DNA of 64,000 bases from Aspidapion aeneum. Lineage: Eukaryota > Arthropoda > Insecta > Coleoptera > Brentidae. The position numbers and the translations under genes were made by a program. The notes beneath the pieces are model-generated. The model saw only the letters and a list, made by a program, of their open reading frames with translations, made no database searches and was not told the origin of the DNA. The stretch covers positions 39,080,667-39,144,666 of the forward strand of contig OY755045.1 in NCBI GenBank assembly GCA_963576565.1, written 5' to 3'. Shown piece by piece: positions 31,016 through 43,374 of this stretch (position 1 is the first letter of the stretch; each line of letters starts with the position of its first letter).

Positions 31016-32590
31016 ATTAAAGATTTTCAGTGTTGCCAATATAAATTGAAACGCGATGAAGAACGTCTACTTTGCAGTGATTTTTAGACAAAAAAGGAAT
31101 AGCTATCCATTTTTTAAAGACATTTGTGTTAGGTGTGCGTATGTGGGTAACAATATAAAAATTTTTAACTAATGCAATGAACATTAAATTATTGCATCTA
31201 TCCCCTTTAAAGGCTTTAACATTTCTGCTTTGTCCCGACTTAGAAGTGTCTGTCTGTCCTTCCATTCTGTCGGATCGGCATGTGCTGTGGAGTCCCCGGC
31301 AAATATTTGGAAACCCCTGTTTTGTGGTAAAGTTTGGAATGTTCAGTGGCATTGCTACGTAGGACAGTGCATGCCATGGCTTATGTGAATTCAAGACCTC
31401 AACTAAATGATTAAGAATGGTTCTTGGTCCCAGGTCTTTATACTTTGTACAGGTTATCTACAGAATTTAAAAGGTCATTGAACCCAACTGACCAACGGTT
31501 ATGTCACTATAATTAGATTTGATATCTACGTCAACGCGTTACCTTAAACTTTTGTTTAACGGCAACCCGATGGCGTAGGTATGTACAGTCGTCCAAGATT
31601 TTGGTCTTGGTCCATCTTTCGTTCTGGATTTACGGTGGCTACAAGCAATTCTGTCTTCCGGCCACAATGTAAGTTGTGTTTTTATATAGGGAATGATCAC
31701 AAACTTATTTATACCACACAAAACACCAGCGGCAATAGGTCCAGGCCGTTCCGACTTTATTGCAGGCAATTTTCTTTCCTTGATGAATGACTTAATTTTG
31801 CCTAATACCCGGTTTCCCCTCATGCGTGCTTACCCTCATTCAAAAAACGCATCAGGTGACGCTGCATTTAAAACCGGTACAAATCTATGTCCTATCACGT
31901 GATGAGTTTTTTTAATCAGGGTGGGCACGCATAGGCAGAACTAGGTTTAACACACATTTTGGTGTAGAGCTTTTGAGCGTTTGGTATCATCTGCGCATTT
32001 TAACAACACCCAAAACAACACCAATACTTAATGTCGATTTTAAACTACGGCCTTAAAAACTGAAATGACTACATTTGTTAACTTCCCTGATTTAAATCCA
32101 ATACCCTTTGTAAAAATGGTATGAGTACGAAGGTTCTTCTAAGCGATGGGATCTGGGAATGATTATTGATTATTCACGACTTACCACGTGCCTTTTTAAC
32201 TCTCTCCTTTTTTCCATATACGTAATTTTTTTCAGAAAACAGAAACAGAGTTTTCTTTTTCAAGAGTAGGGTATAGGAAGAATTCACGACTGACCGTTGT
32301 CCTCTAGCAAGAATCCTCAAGTTTCTCGTTTTAAAAGCAGTTGAATGTTTCTATAAATAACAGTAGCGTAAAATGATGCCACGTGGACAGGTGATCAACA
32401 CTTATCAATATATCATCATTGCCCAAAGTGAGAACTCAGGCTTAGTCGGTCGTTAATTAGGATATATCTTCTTATCCACATGACGTACGTCATTTTACCG
32501 GGGTATTGGCCGAAATGACATTTTTGTGCAATCAGCCTCTTTTGGTGAAAATATACTATGCAACTGCTAATGCTATATAAAAATTTAAGG
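31016..32590. other. Unassigned region with minus-strand protein-like stretches
   Basis: Minus-strand frames at 31017-31394 and 31539-31823 are longer than the local average. The stretch ERPGPIAAGVLCGINKF and, at about 31900, HHVIGHRFVPVLNAAS look protein-like rather than random. I do not recognise a family, and no splice structure or ends were found. They may be remnants of another old transposon. Plus-strand frames over the same bases are probably shadows. Confidence 0.3.
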
Positions 32591-32596
32591 CCTGAA

Positions 32597-33110
32597 GTAG
32601 TAGTAGGAGTGTGGGGTAGGCTTTAGGCCTGGCGACTAGGCACATAAAGGCGCTTTCGGCAACCCGGATGCCCGGTCCCCCCTACTGCGTCCTTCATTCG
32701 CTAGGAAATCTGCTCGTCTTCAGTGAAAATATCAGCGCAACTCATGTTCAAAAGGTCCTCCGCCTTGTCTCCTTGTATGCTTCACATGATGAGAGGAAAT
32801 GCGCCAAGGTCTCGTCCACTACGGGATTTGCTATATCCGGTCACATACTCGTTCGCCTGTCTGGCGTTTCCTATGTTGGCCCAGTCCTTTTGTATCTCCT
32901 TCTGGGTCCACTCTGTTAGGGCCGACTTCATTTACCCACTTGTGAGCCCCAGGAACAGCTCCGTCCCTACGCATTTGTGCTGGGATTCACCCTAGCGAGT
33001 TCTACCGCTTTCTCGTTTCATGGGACTCCCCTGTAGCCTGTAACTCCAGTAGGCTCACACTATACCTTTGAGGGACTCACGTTTCCAACTATACGCGAGT
33101 GTTTCGGTAA
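32597..33110 (-). pseudogene. RNase-H-type LINE fragment, reversed
   Basis: On the minus strand this copy ends in CCTACTACTACTTCA and encodes, with breaks, NIGNARQANEYVTGYSKSR, which parallels QAKEYVTGYSKSRRDWL at 26340-26390. The conserved ALTEWTQKEIQK block is also present. It is a third copy of the same LINE family as 25445-26661 and 27052-28110. Confidence 0.75.
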
Positions 33111-33370
33111 ACCTGGATAAAACTATACAAACACTAATTACTTTGGGGCAGTATCATCTTCTTTGCAAATAATCTAACCGAACCTATAAATAAAAATAAA
33201 ATTAAAATACCTAAGTATTAAAATACTGGTATGTGTTTAACTTCCACGTTGTAACAACAAAGTGGCTAAAGTAAAAGCGATGTTCCAGCAAAAAATATTT
33301 TTTTTAACTGACCAAAAAAAAGCAGCCATATTCCAGTTGGCCACAGTATTATAACTTATTCATATTATTC

Positions 33371-33628
33371 TACTACTATGTCGGTTTAGAACGTTTTTCT
33401 ACGTTGTCCGACGCCTATTTTCCGTTTGATACTGAAAATCATCTCATTGATTTTTAGGTAGACTGTTGCTATTCCAGTTTAAGACGTCCTCTTTTTTTGC
33501 GTCCTATTAGTTGCCATTCTACGACCTACTTTGGTAATCTTTCATCGTTCATCTGTGGTACATGGCCGTACCATAGCAGTTGTCTGTTAGTGATGTCATC
33601 CGTTATGCCTCCCTCGATTCCCATTTTT
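33371..33628 (-). pseudogene. RTE-like LINE copy, 3' end (minus), interrupted
   Basis: The segment begins TACTACTATGTCGGTTTAG, the reversed TAG tail, and matches the C-terminal coding region of the 44.8-kb LINE. At CCCTCGATTCCCAT it is broken by another LINE (33629-34737). About 14 bp of target are missing at the junction compared with the consensus. Confidence 0.8.
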
Positions 33629-34737
33629 TATATAAATCCTTTATTTAGCAAAGCTAATTCACAGTTTACAGTAAGTATATAGTTTAGTTGCAACATTTTT
33701 ACCAGTTCTAAGTTTATAACAAAAAAAAATATTTAGTCACAAAAGAACAAAAATATGTACCAACAAAAAACAATGGTTTCAAAAGAATAAAAAAAAACAT
33801 AAATATAAAAATTAAAATTGATTACAAAAAAACAGAAAGATTTAAAACAAAAACAAGTTAAAATTGATTACAAAAAAAAACAGAAAGATTTTAAACAAAA
33901 ACAGAAAAAAAAAACAAAGTTAAACGTTAAAAATTGATTACACATAACGGGTAGTTAAAATTAATTACAACAAACAGTCACTCAAATAGTTAGAAAAGTT
34001 TATAAAAATAAAGTATTTAATCACATCAAAATGGTTTCAAGAGAATAAAATAAAAGTAAATACAAAAGTTAAAATTGATTACAAAAAAAACAGATAGATT
34101 TTAAACAACAAACAAACAAAAGTTAAACGTTAAAAATTGATTACAAAATAACGAGTAGTTTAATTTAAAAAAAAAAACAGATAGTTAAACTGATTTTAAA
34201 AACAAGAAAATTAACATTGATTGCAACACATAGATATTAAAAGTTAAATTTTGTAAATAATAGATATAGATAGAAGTTAAAGATTAAACATTAAAATTGA
34301 TTACTACAGAAAAATCAGATAGGTTTTAAATAAAAACAGCAAAAAAGTTAAACGTTAAAATTGATCACAAAAACAAAACAAAAAAAAACATATATAAAAA
34401 TCAATGGACAGTCAAAATTAATCACAAAAAAAAAGCGGATTGTTAAAAGCGATTACAACAAACACATATTAAAAGGTCAAAATTTGTACACAATAGAGTT
34501 CATACTAAGGTAAAAAATTAGGGTCTAGCTAAAACCAAGTTCGTCAAACAAGTGTTTTTTAAGTACCCTTTTGAAAGAATCAACACTATCCATAGATTTT
34601 ATTCTCATTGGCAGATTATTATATTTGCTCAATCCTTTAAAAAATAATGAATTTTGTGATCTGTTTTGCATAACTCTAGGTATATAAAAGTTGTCCCTCT
34701 GACGTGTATTGTGTTCATGAATTTCTACACCGTTTTA
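33629..34737 (-). mobile_element. CR1/Jockey-type LINE 3' end (minus), inserted in RTE-like LINE
   Basis: The minus strand contains a short C-terminal coding piece (34737-34525), then about 900 bp of A/T-rich untranslated region made of diverged repeats of TTAAAATTGATTACAAAA (as read on +), and ends GCTAAATAAAGGATTTATA, a polyadenylation signal. Its location inside the reversed RTE-like copy shows it is the younger insertion. Confidence 0.75.
34525..34737 (-). pseudogene. C-terminus of a LINE ORF2
   Basis: The frame reads EIHEHNTRQRDNFYIPR, NSLFFKGLSKYNNLP and FKRVLKKHLFDELGFS before a TAG. The pattern HxTR, then SLFYxGxxxYNxLP, then SxxxFKxxLKxxL is the standard C-terminal end of many CR1/Jockey-type LINE proteins. 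The piece is 5'-truncated at the junction with the older LINE. Confidence 0.75.
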
Positions 34738-35350
34738 AGTCTCATTGCTTATATGATCTGTTCTAGATATTTTCATTGATTTTCTTATTGCATCTATTTC
34801 GACACTTTCCCTTTTTGGTTTGGATGTTTCATTTATGTTAAAATTTACGTTTTTTTTATTTCTCTACTCCATAAAATACTGTTAAGACATCCAACAACCT
34901 TTTTTGCTTTTACTATTCTTTTTTCCAGTTCTGTTCCTGTCTTTTTAAATGTGACACCCAAGTATACTTACTCATTGCATGGAGATATTGTTTGTCCATC
35001 GTCTAGTTCTAACTTACTTGATTTGCTTCCAATACATAGGTATACTCTGTCTTGTCCACGTGCACGGTTAACCCCCAGTTTTGTTATTGTTCCGTTAACT
35101 CTCTCATCATATACTGTATGTCTTCTTTGTCATTAGCTACAATTACTTGGTCGTCAGCAAACTGTAGTGTGTATATATCAGTCGTTAAGTTGTATTCCCA
35201 TGCCGTATACTTAACATATCTAGTTTTTTTAGAGCTAATGCGATATGAATTTTAAAAAGAGTTGGAGAGATACAACATCTTTTCTTTAAGCCTTTTGTCA
35301 CCAGGAATTCTTTTGAAAGTCGATTTTCAATTTTTATTTTAGATTTTTCT
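34738..35350 (-). pseudogene. RTE-like LINE copy (continuation of the part at 33371-33628)
   Basis: The reversed LINE resumes at TCTCATTGCTTATATGATC. It includes the equivalents of the VYLGVTF, YLCIGN and FADD regions (CAGCAAACTGTAGTG at about 35155) and ends near 35345 in ATTTTAGATTTTTCTC, close to the truncation point of the copy at 18909-19075. Confidence 0.78.
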
Positions 35351-36170
35351 CTATATATATATATTGATTTTATTCATTTATAATTGATATTAGGTAACAT
35401 GAGTCTTATCCAGTGTGACTTATATCTACTTCTATTCGTTAAAGACAAGATAACTGGTCGACAGTTTGACAGCATAAAGAAAGCTTTGCAAAGCATATTT
35501 AACATTTTTTCAAAGTGCTAATCTAAATTTTTTTTCATAAATGCTTTTACCGAATAAGCAAGTGTGGTTTACCTTAGAAACGTAGGTAAACAAAATGTTA
35601 AATACAAAAAGAAACTAAATGGAAAATAGTATACCTTGTACGCTTCATTTCAGTATTGTATCAGATTTAGTGGGGTTGCTAGTTTGTGTATTTGAATTAG
35701 ATAATTGGTGAGGGAATGAGATTAGTTAAACAGTTTAAACTGGGTCATTCAATTTTAAGAGTATCTTAATTACGGTCTTTTGATAAGAAACTAATAGCAC
35801 CACACTCTATTTATTAGAGAGGGTGGTTTCCATAGGTATAGTCAGATAAACTCTAACGATGCAGGTTTTTGACACATAAACAAGGCAACAAATCGAATGG
35901 ATAATTGATTTCTAAATCACTTAGGGTTAATCCCTACATATATGGCAACAATCGATTCTAAATCAAAGATCATATCATAACAAAAACATTTCAAGTAAAA
36001 AAAACTCAATTACGCGAAAATGGTATTCCGAAAAAGAATTGAGATAAAAGCAAAGCCAAGTTCTCTATTACAAATTTCAAAATAAGAGGTTCCTACTAGT
36101 TTGGAATTTCTTTTCTAAACTTGATTATTGAGATGCTTTTTTTACATTAAATGTTTGTGCTTGATACAGT
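35351..36170. other. No gene recognised
   Basis: AT-rich intronic DNA without long frames, inverted ends or clear repeats. Confidence 0.35.
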
Positions 36171-36174
36171 TTTA

Positions 36175-36500
36175 TGAATGGGTGGGTAAAGAGTGTAAAG
36201 GGGGGAAACTCAGACCTTTGGAACCAAAACAGATACGAATATGCGGTTTTCAGATTTATGATTTAATTTGGTGACAATACAATTTTATCCACAAATATCA
36301 TAGGTAGGGGATGGGTGAGTGGTGTAAAGGAGGTGGATATGGGGTGCATGTAAGGGGGTAAATTCAGAACTTCGGAGTAAAAACAGATACGAACATGCCG
36401 TTTTTAGATTTATGATTTGATCTGATAACAATACAATTTTATGAAAAAAAAAATGAAATTAAGGAGTGGGTCAGGAGTGTAAAGGGGGTAAATTCAATGG
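36175..36500 (+). repeat. Tandem repeat, GGGTGAGTGGTGTAAAGG-type units
   Basis: A unit with GAGTGTAAAGG, AACAGATACGAA, ATTTATGATTTRATYTG and CAATACAATTTTAT recurs at about 36183, 36320 and (partial) 36474. Units are about 140-160 bp and diverged. Confidence 0.65.
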
Positions 36501-36689
36501 TAGGACAAAAAAGGAACCTGGTAATAATAAGAAATTACTAGAAATGGAAAGAGTGAGAAAGCAACAATAATACATCCTATATTTTATTTAATTTTGATTA
36601 AAACTAAAATTAAAAATAAAATAAATATGCGGAAAATTGTTAAAAACTTATGTAATCCCTTATTAAAAATTTTTAGCTTTTTTAATTTT

Positions 36690-37150
36690 TCGAAGCTCAG
36701 CTCTGCTGCGTTTCTGGAAGTGGAGAATATAAATTTTACATATTTTAACATTTATGGGGGAGGGCATAATAAATAAAAATTTTGGTGTTAAATTTTTTTT
36801 TTCTATAGTTTTATCATAGTCCCTATCAGTCTTTCAAAGCTCAGCTCTTTAGCGTTTCTGGAAGTGGTGAATATTACTTTTACGTAAATTTATATTTATA
36901 AAGGTGGGAAGTTAATTAAAATTTTGAGATCAGTTCTCTAGCGTTTCTGGAAGTGGGCAATGTTACTTTCACATTACTTTACATTTATAGGGGAGGGAAG
37001 CAAATTAATAATTTGATGTTTTTAAATATTTTTCTATAGTTTTATCGTATTTCCTATCAGTCTGCCAAAGCTCAGCTCTCTAGCGCTTTTGGAAGTGGGC
37101 AATGTTACTTTTACATTACTTTACATACATAGGGGAGGGCAAAATTGGAA
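36690..37150 (+). repeat. Tandem repeat, AGCTCAGCTCTCTAGCG-type units
   Basis: Four units start with (A)GCTCAGCTCT or a variant and TAGCGTTTCTGGAAGTGG, near 36693, 36836, 36930 and 37071. They continue with AATGTTACTTTTACATTA and TATAGGGGAGGG. Spacing alternates between about 95 and 142 bp because some units carry an extra TTTCTATAGTTTTATC block. Confidence 0.75.
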
Positions 37151-38575
37151 TTTTGGCGTTTTTGATTTCTAAGGGTTTTCAAATTTCAGCTTTGATTTAT
37201 ACATGAGTGAGTGAGTGGCAATTTCGACTTTTTTTGAAATATACTTTACGACTTTATGGAAGTCCAAGAAACTTGGAGGGATTGTTAACTCTATGCAGGT
37301 CTACGACTGTGCAAAGCTTGAGTTTCGTAGCTCATTCTGAAGTAGAGTTTTAGATAGGTCAAATATGGGCTGAAGTGTTTCAAGAAAGGATGGTCCAGCA
37401 GTTTACGCCGCGAACTTGGCCGGTTACTGCCCTCAGATTCCTAGTCCTTTTATTTCAGCACAACCTTAGTGTTATACAAGTTCTGCTTTAAGAAAAAAAT
37501 CATTTTGATAATTTTAATAAAATCCCTTTTGACTTGCGGTTGGGTAAATAGAAAATCAATTTAATTTTCTCTGTGTGTTATTTCAATCTATTTTGAATGT
37601 AAACACAACAAGAAGATCAAATAATCCAGTTTGCAAAAAAATATATTGTGCTCATTGGCGCAAGGAAAAGCTCTTCAGCTATATAAAAACTGGGGAATGC
37701 TAAAGAATTTGTAAATAAATCACTGAACTTTATCGCAAACATCTATATTGCTCATTCTTTTGCTAATAAAGGACAAAGTAGTTGTGTTCTATCAGGACAT
37801 TGGACAGTCATAAAACTGTACGAAAACTCCATTTTGCTTTCCAGATCGACGTTGTACTGTTATCGGGCAGTAAGTTTTCCGTTCCTACAGGCCACCTAAA
37901 TCGGTTTCGAACTCCTCCGAAATACTAGGATCGAAGACAGGCGCATTAGAAATGTTTTTATTTCGCTCTTTTCTTTCTCTGTCTTTATCATATGTTGCAC
38001 GGGAAAAATTGTATGTATTCTTATCTTTATTATCCATCTTATTCGTGGCAACACATTTCTAGTTTACATCACCTGAGATAAAAATATACGATAAATTAAA
38101 ATTTTCATTTGTCTGAGAAAATTACAAAGAAGAGTGAATAACTCAAAATAAAAATTTAATTTAGGTATTTAAGAAAAAATAAATTGAATTTCACAACACG
38201 TGACCAAATGCCGGGAAAGTCACGTAAATATACAAATACTTTTTAAATTTCCAAAAACAAATTGTGCAACATCTACAGTTGATTGATGTTGATTTTTTTG
38301 AAAGAGCCTCTTAATTTTTATTTCTACAAGGCTGCGGCATGTTGTATACATCAGATGTTTAACATTTTAAACACTTTAATCCAAACTTACATTTAATATG
38401 TAGCATGTCTTAACTTCCTTAAATTACAGTGATGCTCAAGGTCGTACCTGAAAGTGGGATACATACAATAAAATACATGTGCAAATTATTAACATTTTTT
38501 AATCCTTTCCCGAAGTGTTTTCTTCTGTACAGCCTAGGCCACTTTTAAGTAACATAAAAAAAAATTAATAAAAAA

Positions 38576-38790
38576 CACGCAATTGCTTAATTTACTTGTA
38601 ACTACTAGTCGCAGTTGAGTACAAAATAGATAGGTATACCTATAATGTACGACATGCTTCAACTTTTAGTTTTGATGCGCAAAGCGCACTTACGAAATTA
38701 TACAGTTTTGTATTTTCATGAATCAGGTTATTGGGTAATTTTGTACCCAACTGCGACTAGTAGTTACAAGTCAATTTAGCAGTTGGGTGT
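38576..38790. mobile_element. Foldback miniature element, ACTACTAGTCGCAGTTG arms
   Basis: Both arms contain ACTTGTAACTACTAGTCGCA followed by GTTGRGTACAAAAT; each arm is about 50 bp and the whole element about 215 bp. It lies inside the 2.4-kb inverted-repeat element. The words CAGTTGGGTA also mark the ends of the dispersed repeats at 39510-39545 and 52865. Confidence 0.78.
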
Positions 38791-38889
38791 TTATTTTATT
38801 TATTTATTTTTTTATTTTCAACTTTTAGGTTTAATTCTTATTCAGCCTTATAAGAAGCATTATGCATTTACAACTAATTTAGCTTTCCC

Positions 38890-39160
38890 CAAAAAGTACG
38901 TGTAGATTTTCTACGGACGCAAACAGCGTTACCTTCCATTGAGTGAAGGTGGGGAAGGAGAGAGGGAACTAGTAAAATGGTGTTGGAAAAAAAGTCTTAA
39001 AGCGTGTGCAGAAGGAACTTTTGAAATCGCTTTATATTTGTGAAAGTTATAGGTATAACTATTACTAATAAGGATGGCGGAGAGGAGAGAGGGAGAGGCG
39101 GGGGTGGGGGGGTACTAGTAAAATGGTGTTGGAAAATAAATCTGAAAGCGTATGCAGAAA
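38890..39160 (+). repeat. Tandem duplication, about 150-bp unit
   Basis: GGAGAGAGGGA followed by ACTAGTAAAATGGTGTTGGA, then GCGTRTGCAGAA and AATCGCT, occurs at about 38957-39035 and again at 39078-39180. The open frame spanning it is repeat-derived. Confidence 0.65.
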
Positions 39161-39179
39161 GAAATTTTGCAATCGCTCT

Positions 39180-39545
39180 ATATCTTATAAAATTATGCGA
39201 ATATGGTTTTCGAATAGCAGCAGGGAGGACTAACTACAGCAAATTAGAGGACATTTGCAATGGGTAATCAAAGGAATCTCAATAAAATCGCCTGAAATTT
39301 AGATAATTTGTATGCCTTAAAGCCTATATCATGTGACAAAATGGCTTGTGAAGACCGCCATTCCTGTTTAAAAAATATAGCCTATATTACCTTCAAGATC
39401 AGTAGCAATTCAACGACGCCTTTTTTGTCAAAATCGGTTCAGCCGTTTAACCTCTAGCGTGACATAAACATATTTACTTACATACAACAATCGAAAAACA
39501 TTACTCTTCCTTTGGCCGTGCAGCAGTTGGGTAAAAAAATCATGA
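39180..39545 (+). repeat. Dispersed repeat, copy A
   Basis: TATAAAATTATGCGAATATGG, GCAGGGAGGACTA, TAGAGGACATTTGCAATGGG and AAATCGCCTGAAATTTAG recur at 51340-51500. The right end CAGCAGTTGGGTAAAAAA recurs at 52865. In copy B a 1.27-kb foldback splits the repeat. The internal AAAATCGGTTCAGCCGTTT is a word frequent in insect interspersed repeats. Confidence 0.65.
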
Positions 39546-40308
39546 ACTATATACATTATATAAACCACAGAACAAGCTACAAAATGTGATTTTCTTAAAC
39601 TAAGTATCACGATGTATGTTTGCTAAAAATGAATAGAATCACAAAAACTTTAGGCTTTCTATAATATCTACGAAATTTTGCAAAAATCAACTTACAAAAT
39701 ACAAATAAATTACTATATAAAGTAAACACTAAACTTGATATGTTAAAAAAATAATAAAAAATTTACAAGTTTTACCAAAAATGCAAGTTGGATTCAATTT
39801 TTGGTATATTTAGTTTATTAGGCAGTCTGTTGTGATTTATAGTTTTTGAATAAAAATTAAATTACTGTAGTATCCTCTGCATTTTAAAGAACTAAAATTA
39901 AAAATGATTTCTCATAATAATCCTATGTAATTCTACAAAAACAAGGAATAAAACTAGTGAGACCGTAATTTTTGTTTATAATATTTGCATAAAATAAGTA
40001 ATTTTGCAAAGTAATTCACAAATCACTTTTTTTTTGTGAGCAACTTTAATTTAGAGCTCTCGAGTCCATGCCTTGCCTTCGATCTACCTTTACGCGAGAC
40101 ACCGAAACATACTCGTTCAATTTAACTTTCTTGCATATGATCACATTATTTGGTCATTCTATTTAACCAAAATAGCTTTTGTATTGTATTGCGCGTGCAT
40201 TTGGAGTTTTCGTACGGTTTTATGACTGTCCAATGCGATGATGGAGCGGACTGAGTATCGACGATAACGTTAAGAAACCTGGTTTCCCTAGGAATGTACG
40301 GGGAACAC

Positions 40309-40561
40309 ACATATGACCGGTTCAGAATTGAAGTAGATCAAGTCCAATTTTGAGCTAATCCTTTTTAAAGGTATATTAAGCAATGTTTATTTTAGTAGAG
40401 GAGTGAATCAAGTCGCACTTTACGCATTAAAGTGGCCAGAGTTGGTTTTCATTTGGTTTCTCAAATAAACATTGTTTAATATACCTTTAAAGCGGATTAA
40501 CTTAAAATAGTACGAAATTGGACTTCCATCCATCCACTTTAATTCTGAACCCCTCATATGG
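40309..40561. mobile_element. Foldback miniature element with CATATGA ends
   Basis: The left arm (CATATGACCGGTTCAGAATT to AATGTTTATTT) and the right arm are inverted copies sharing TTCAGAATT, AAGTCCAATTT and TTTAAAGGTATATTAA in order; arms are about 95 bp and the total about 252 bp. The centre holds no coding sequence. Confidence 0.78.
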
Positions 40562-42330
40562 CGATATTAAAAGCAGATTATGGCTTAAACGTAACGTCAA
40601 AAAGAACGAAACTCCCAATTTACGACAGTGACGGCAAATCAGTACTTATATGCGGATGAAAGACGTGAAAATTACCGACGTGCTTAAATCATAAAAATAG
40701 AAAAATAAATAGAATGTGCAATTTTTTCACAGACTAAGCAAGGCCAACTTGGAAACTTAACTCTTGGTAAAGAGATTTGACAGAGCGTCACTGCCTATTT
40801 TCTATATGGCTTAAATTTTGAGAATACTTGAGTAGAGTTAGCAATCAAGACTTGCTAACTATTTCGTCTCAACGTTCAGTCCATCTGGATCTAACAAGTG
40901 TCATGTAAGTGGAGTTGAATTAAATGTATATTGCAAATACTAAACGATAGCAACGCAAGAGAAGCTCTAGCATAAAATCCACAAGAAATACTAGCTGAGA
41001 ATAAGAGGCGAGCAATCTACAGTGAACTAGAGCGTTAGCGTGCAATACCTGCTAACTGCATGTGTCTCGATTTTAGAGGAGTACAAAGAAAACTAGAATT
41101 GTTTTTACTTTTCTAAAACTATACCACCAGTATTTACTAAAGGGTCTAAAATGTTAAAGTACTAAAGTCCTTAAAACTCGGTCTAGATTTTGGTTAAAGG
41201 TTTTAACCCATTTTTTTGCCCTGAATGAAATAGTTTTTAATATTTATATAATTGTTCATAAATAACTTACAATATAGGCCACGTTTTTTCGTTGTTAGAA
41301 TGTCATTATGTCCGAAAAAAAAATGGCAGCAATATTTAAACCTCCAAACGTTACTAGGAGATGTCCAATTAAATCGGTGTAAGTCAGTGTAGTGCCAGCT
41401 GTTCGCTATATTTTACATGTAAATTATTTAAAGAAGTTAGCGATAATTATCCGATTTTTATTTCTTTTGGTGGATGGGTTACTGAAAACAGATTCTAATA
41501 TATCTTGCTCCTTTACAATATTTATAAGTTTATACGCATTTAATACGGTATAACATCTACAGATATAGTTTTATGTTATTTATGTTTTAAAAATTATTGT
41601 ATACAGGTTTTTTTATCGATCATGGATTTTTTCTATAGTTTTACTTTAAACCACCCTTCATGGGTAGTTCGACAAGTTAAGACTATTTTTAACGGGAATC
41701 CCCTACAAATGCTTATTGTACTATTGCACCTTAGCGTAAACCAAATTTTTGCAGTCATTTGACCTGTAAGTATTGAAAAACCAGTGGGTATCAAGTCCAT
41801 AGACTTTGATACTAGACCTTCGTCTGAGTGCTAAGTTTTAAGATCTTAGAGAATACTGATGTTTATGTTTTTGTTGGCAACAGTATATTAAAAACGGCTT
41901 AAAGTGTCGTTCTCTAAAATTTGTTCAATTTTTTTCCTAGTTTGGTTTTTCAAAGAGGAGAAAAAAAGCATTAAATGTTAATTAGGAGATATTGCAGGCT
42001 CACGCACGAAATGCAAAAACTTAAGTTGCCCAGAGATAAGCAAATGATAAAATTATACTCTAAAGCAGTCATAGTTACCATGGGCCAGTTTAAACGAATA
42101 TAGTCGAAAGAAGAGGAATTTTGAGTGCTTCAGTTGTTCACATTAGGAATATCTCGCTAAACCGATGGACGGCCTAAAGATGTCCTTTAAACAGGCAACA
42201 GGCACACCTGTGCGAATTTTTATGGAGTTCCTGAATGTTTGAGGGCACTATTCACTTGGATAACTGGCATCAATTTTTAGGCAAAGTTATACTTATTATA
42301 GCCTCAATAATATCTGACGATAGAAATTGC
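40562..42330. other. No gene recognised
   Basis: Moderately AT-rich intronic DNA. No long frames, clear terminal repeats or recognisable protein fragments were found. Confidence 0.35.
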
Positions 42331-42339
42331 AAATAAGAA

Positions 42340-43374
42340 CATGTACTGACGCCTAGACTAAATCGCAATCAATCATTCGTTTTTTGATGCAGTACTCATA
42401 GAACTGCATTTTGATGTGGCGATGAAAGTATGAATTTGGTATGGAAGAAAAGACCCATTATAACCTACTTCTCCTTAGAAAGAACCCCGCAATCTACTGT
42501 CATAAAACAAGGTTTGAATATAAATGCTATTTTATTTTTTAACAAGTACAATTTACGGCAACCCAGCGACTTGTTTTTAGCCATCGTTTTCAGGATCGCT
42601 GTATTAGCTCGCACTACTACTTTACTATAGTAGTGTGAACTATGGTGATCCTAATTTAAAAAAAAAAGTTGCTCCGATTTCAAAAAATTTTATATATTTT
42701 TGCGTTTCAGATGATTTTGAAACTTTTTTGTCGCGCCGTCTGTCTGTCTGTCTGTATGTCTGTCTGTAACGACCAACGCGCATAACTCAAAAACCGCTTG
42801 CCTAATTTCAATGAAATTTGGTTACTCGGCCGGGTCTTGGGTCTAGATGGTTCCATTAAAAAATTAATAAAATTCACTGAACACAAGCCTAATAAAAGGG
42901 TGGGGGTAGATTTTAAAAATTGGAGTTTGTGAAAATATGGCATGTGTGGTATCAAACGAACGGTAATTCAGTCTGGAGTTGAATAAAATATATTTCAATA
43001 TTTAGTTATATTAGGTCACACGTACACTATAGCTATAGTGTGAGCTTAGGTGCCCATATATTGGCAGAATATTTTATTAAGAGTTGTATTCGACTAATTT
43101 GTCCTTTGAGCTACTAACTTCAAAATAATTTATATTTTGTAACTGGAAACAAATTTAACAAACTATTTTCAATTTTTTAAAGACACACTGTATAATTTTG
43201 AGTTCTAACAAAAGTCGACGCATTTCTCGCTTACGCTGGTGTCTTGTGTCTTTGTCTAGAGCGTTTAAAGCACAGTCTTTCTTTTTTCTTAACATTAGAG
43301 TTCAAGCCAATCATTCTACTAATTTAAAATTTATAGTAATTTACTAAATAATTGAACATAATGCGGGAAAACTG
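42340..43374 (+). repeat. Segmental tandem duplication, unit 1
   Basis: The unit starts near ACGCCTAGACTAAATCGCAA and contains GATGCAGTACT, GGAAGAAAAGACCCATTATA, TTACGGCAACCCAGCG, AGAGTTGTATTCGACTAA and CGCTTACGCTGGTGTC. All recur in the same order in unit 2. It carries its own insertion (42610-43065), absent from unit 2. Confidence 0.8.
42610..43066 (-). mobile_element. CAGA-bearing Helentron-like repeat, copy 1 (reversed)
   Basis: Reverse-complemented it starts TCTGCCAATATATGGGCACC and AAGCTCACAC. It holds one internal tandem unit (CCAGACTGAATTACCGTTCG and following), a CAGACAGA microsatellite with CGCGCGTTGGTCGTTACAG-like sequence, and ends in a hairpin of GCTCACACTA/TAGTGTGAGC type. Comparison with unit 2 of the duplication shows the empty site, TGTATTTTATTAAG. 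Confidence 0.7.

Larger units (their letters stand above)
37798..40235. mobile_element. 2.4-kb element with CATTGGACAGTC inverted ends
   Basis: The left end CATTGGACAGTCATAAAAC and the following GTACGAAAACTCCA are matched in inverted orientation by 40203-40235 with one mismatch. Weaker similarity (YATCA) extends a few bases outside. No target duplication or transposase was identified. The inside holds a nested foldback (38576-38790) and a tandem duplication (38890-39160). Confidence 0.6.

Noticed and set aside
31177..31902. Plus-strand frames at 31177, 31581 and 31693
   Set aside because: Overlapping minus-strand frames look more protein-like; neither could be tied to a family.
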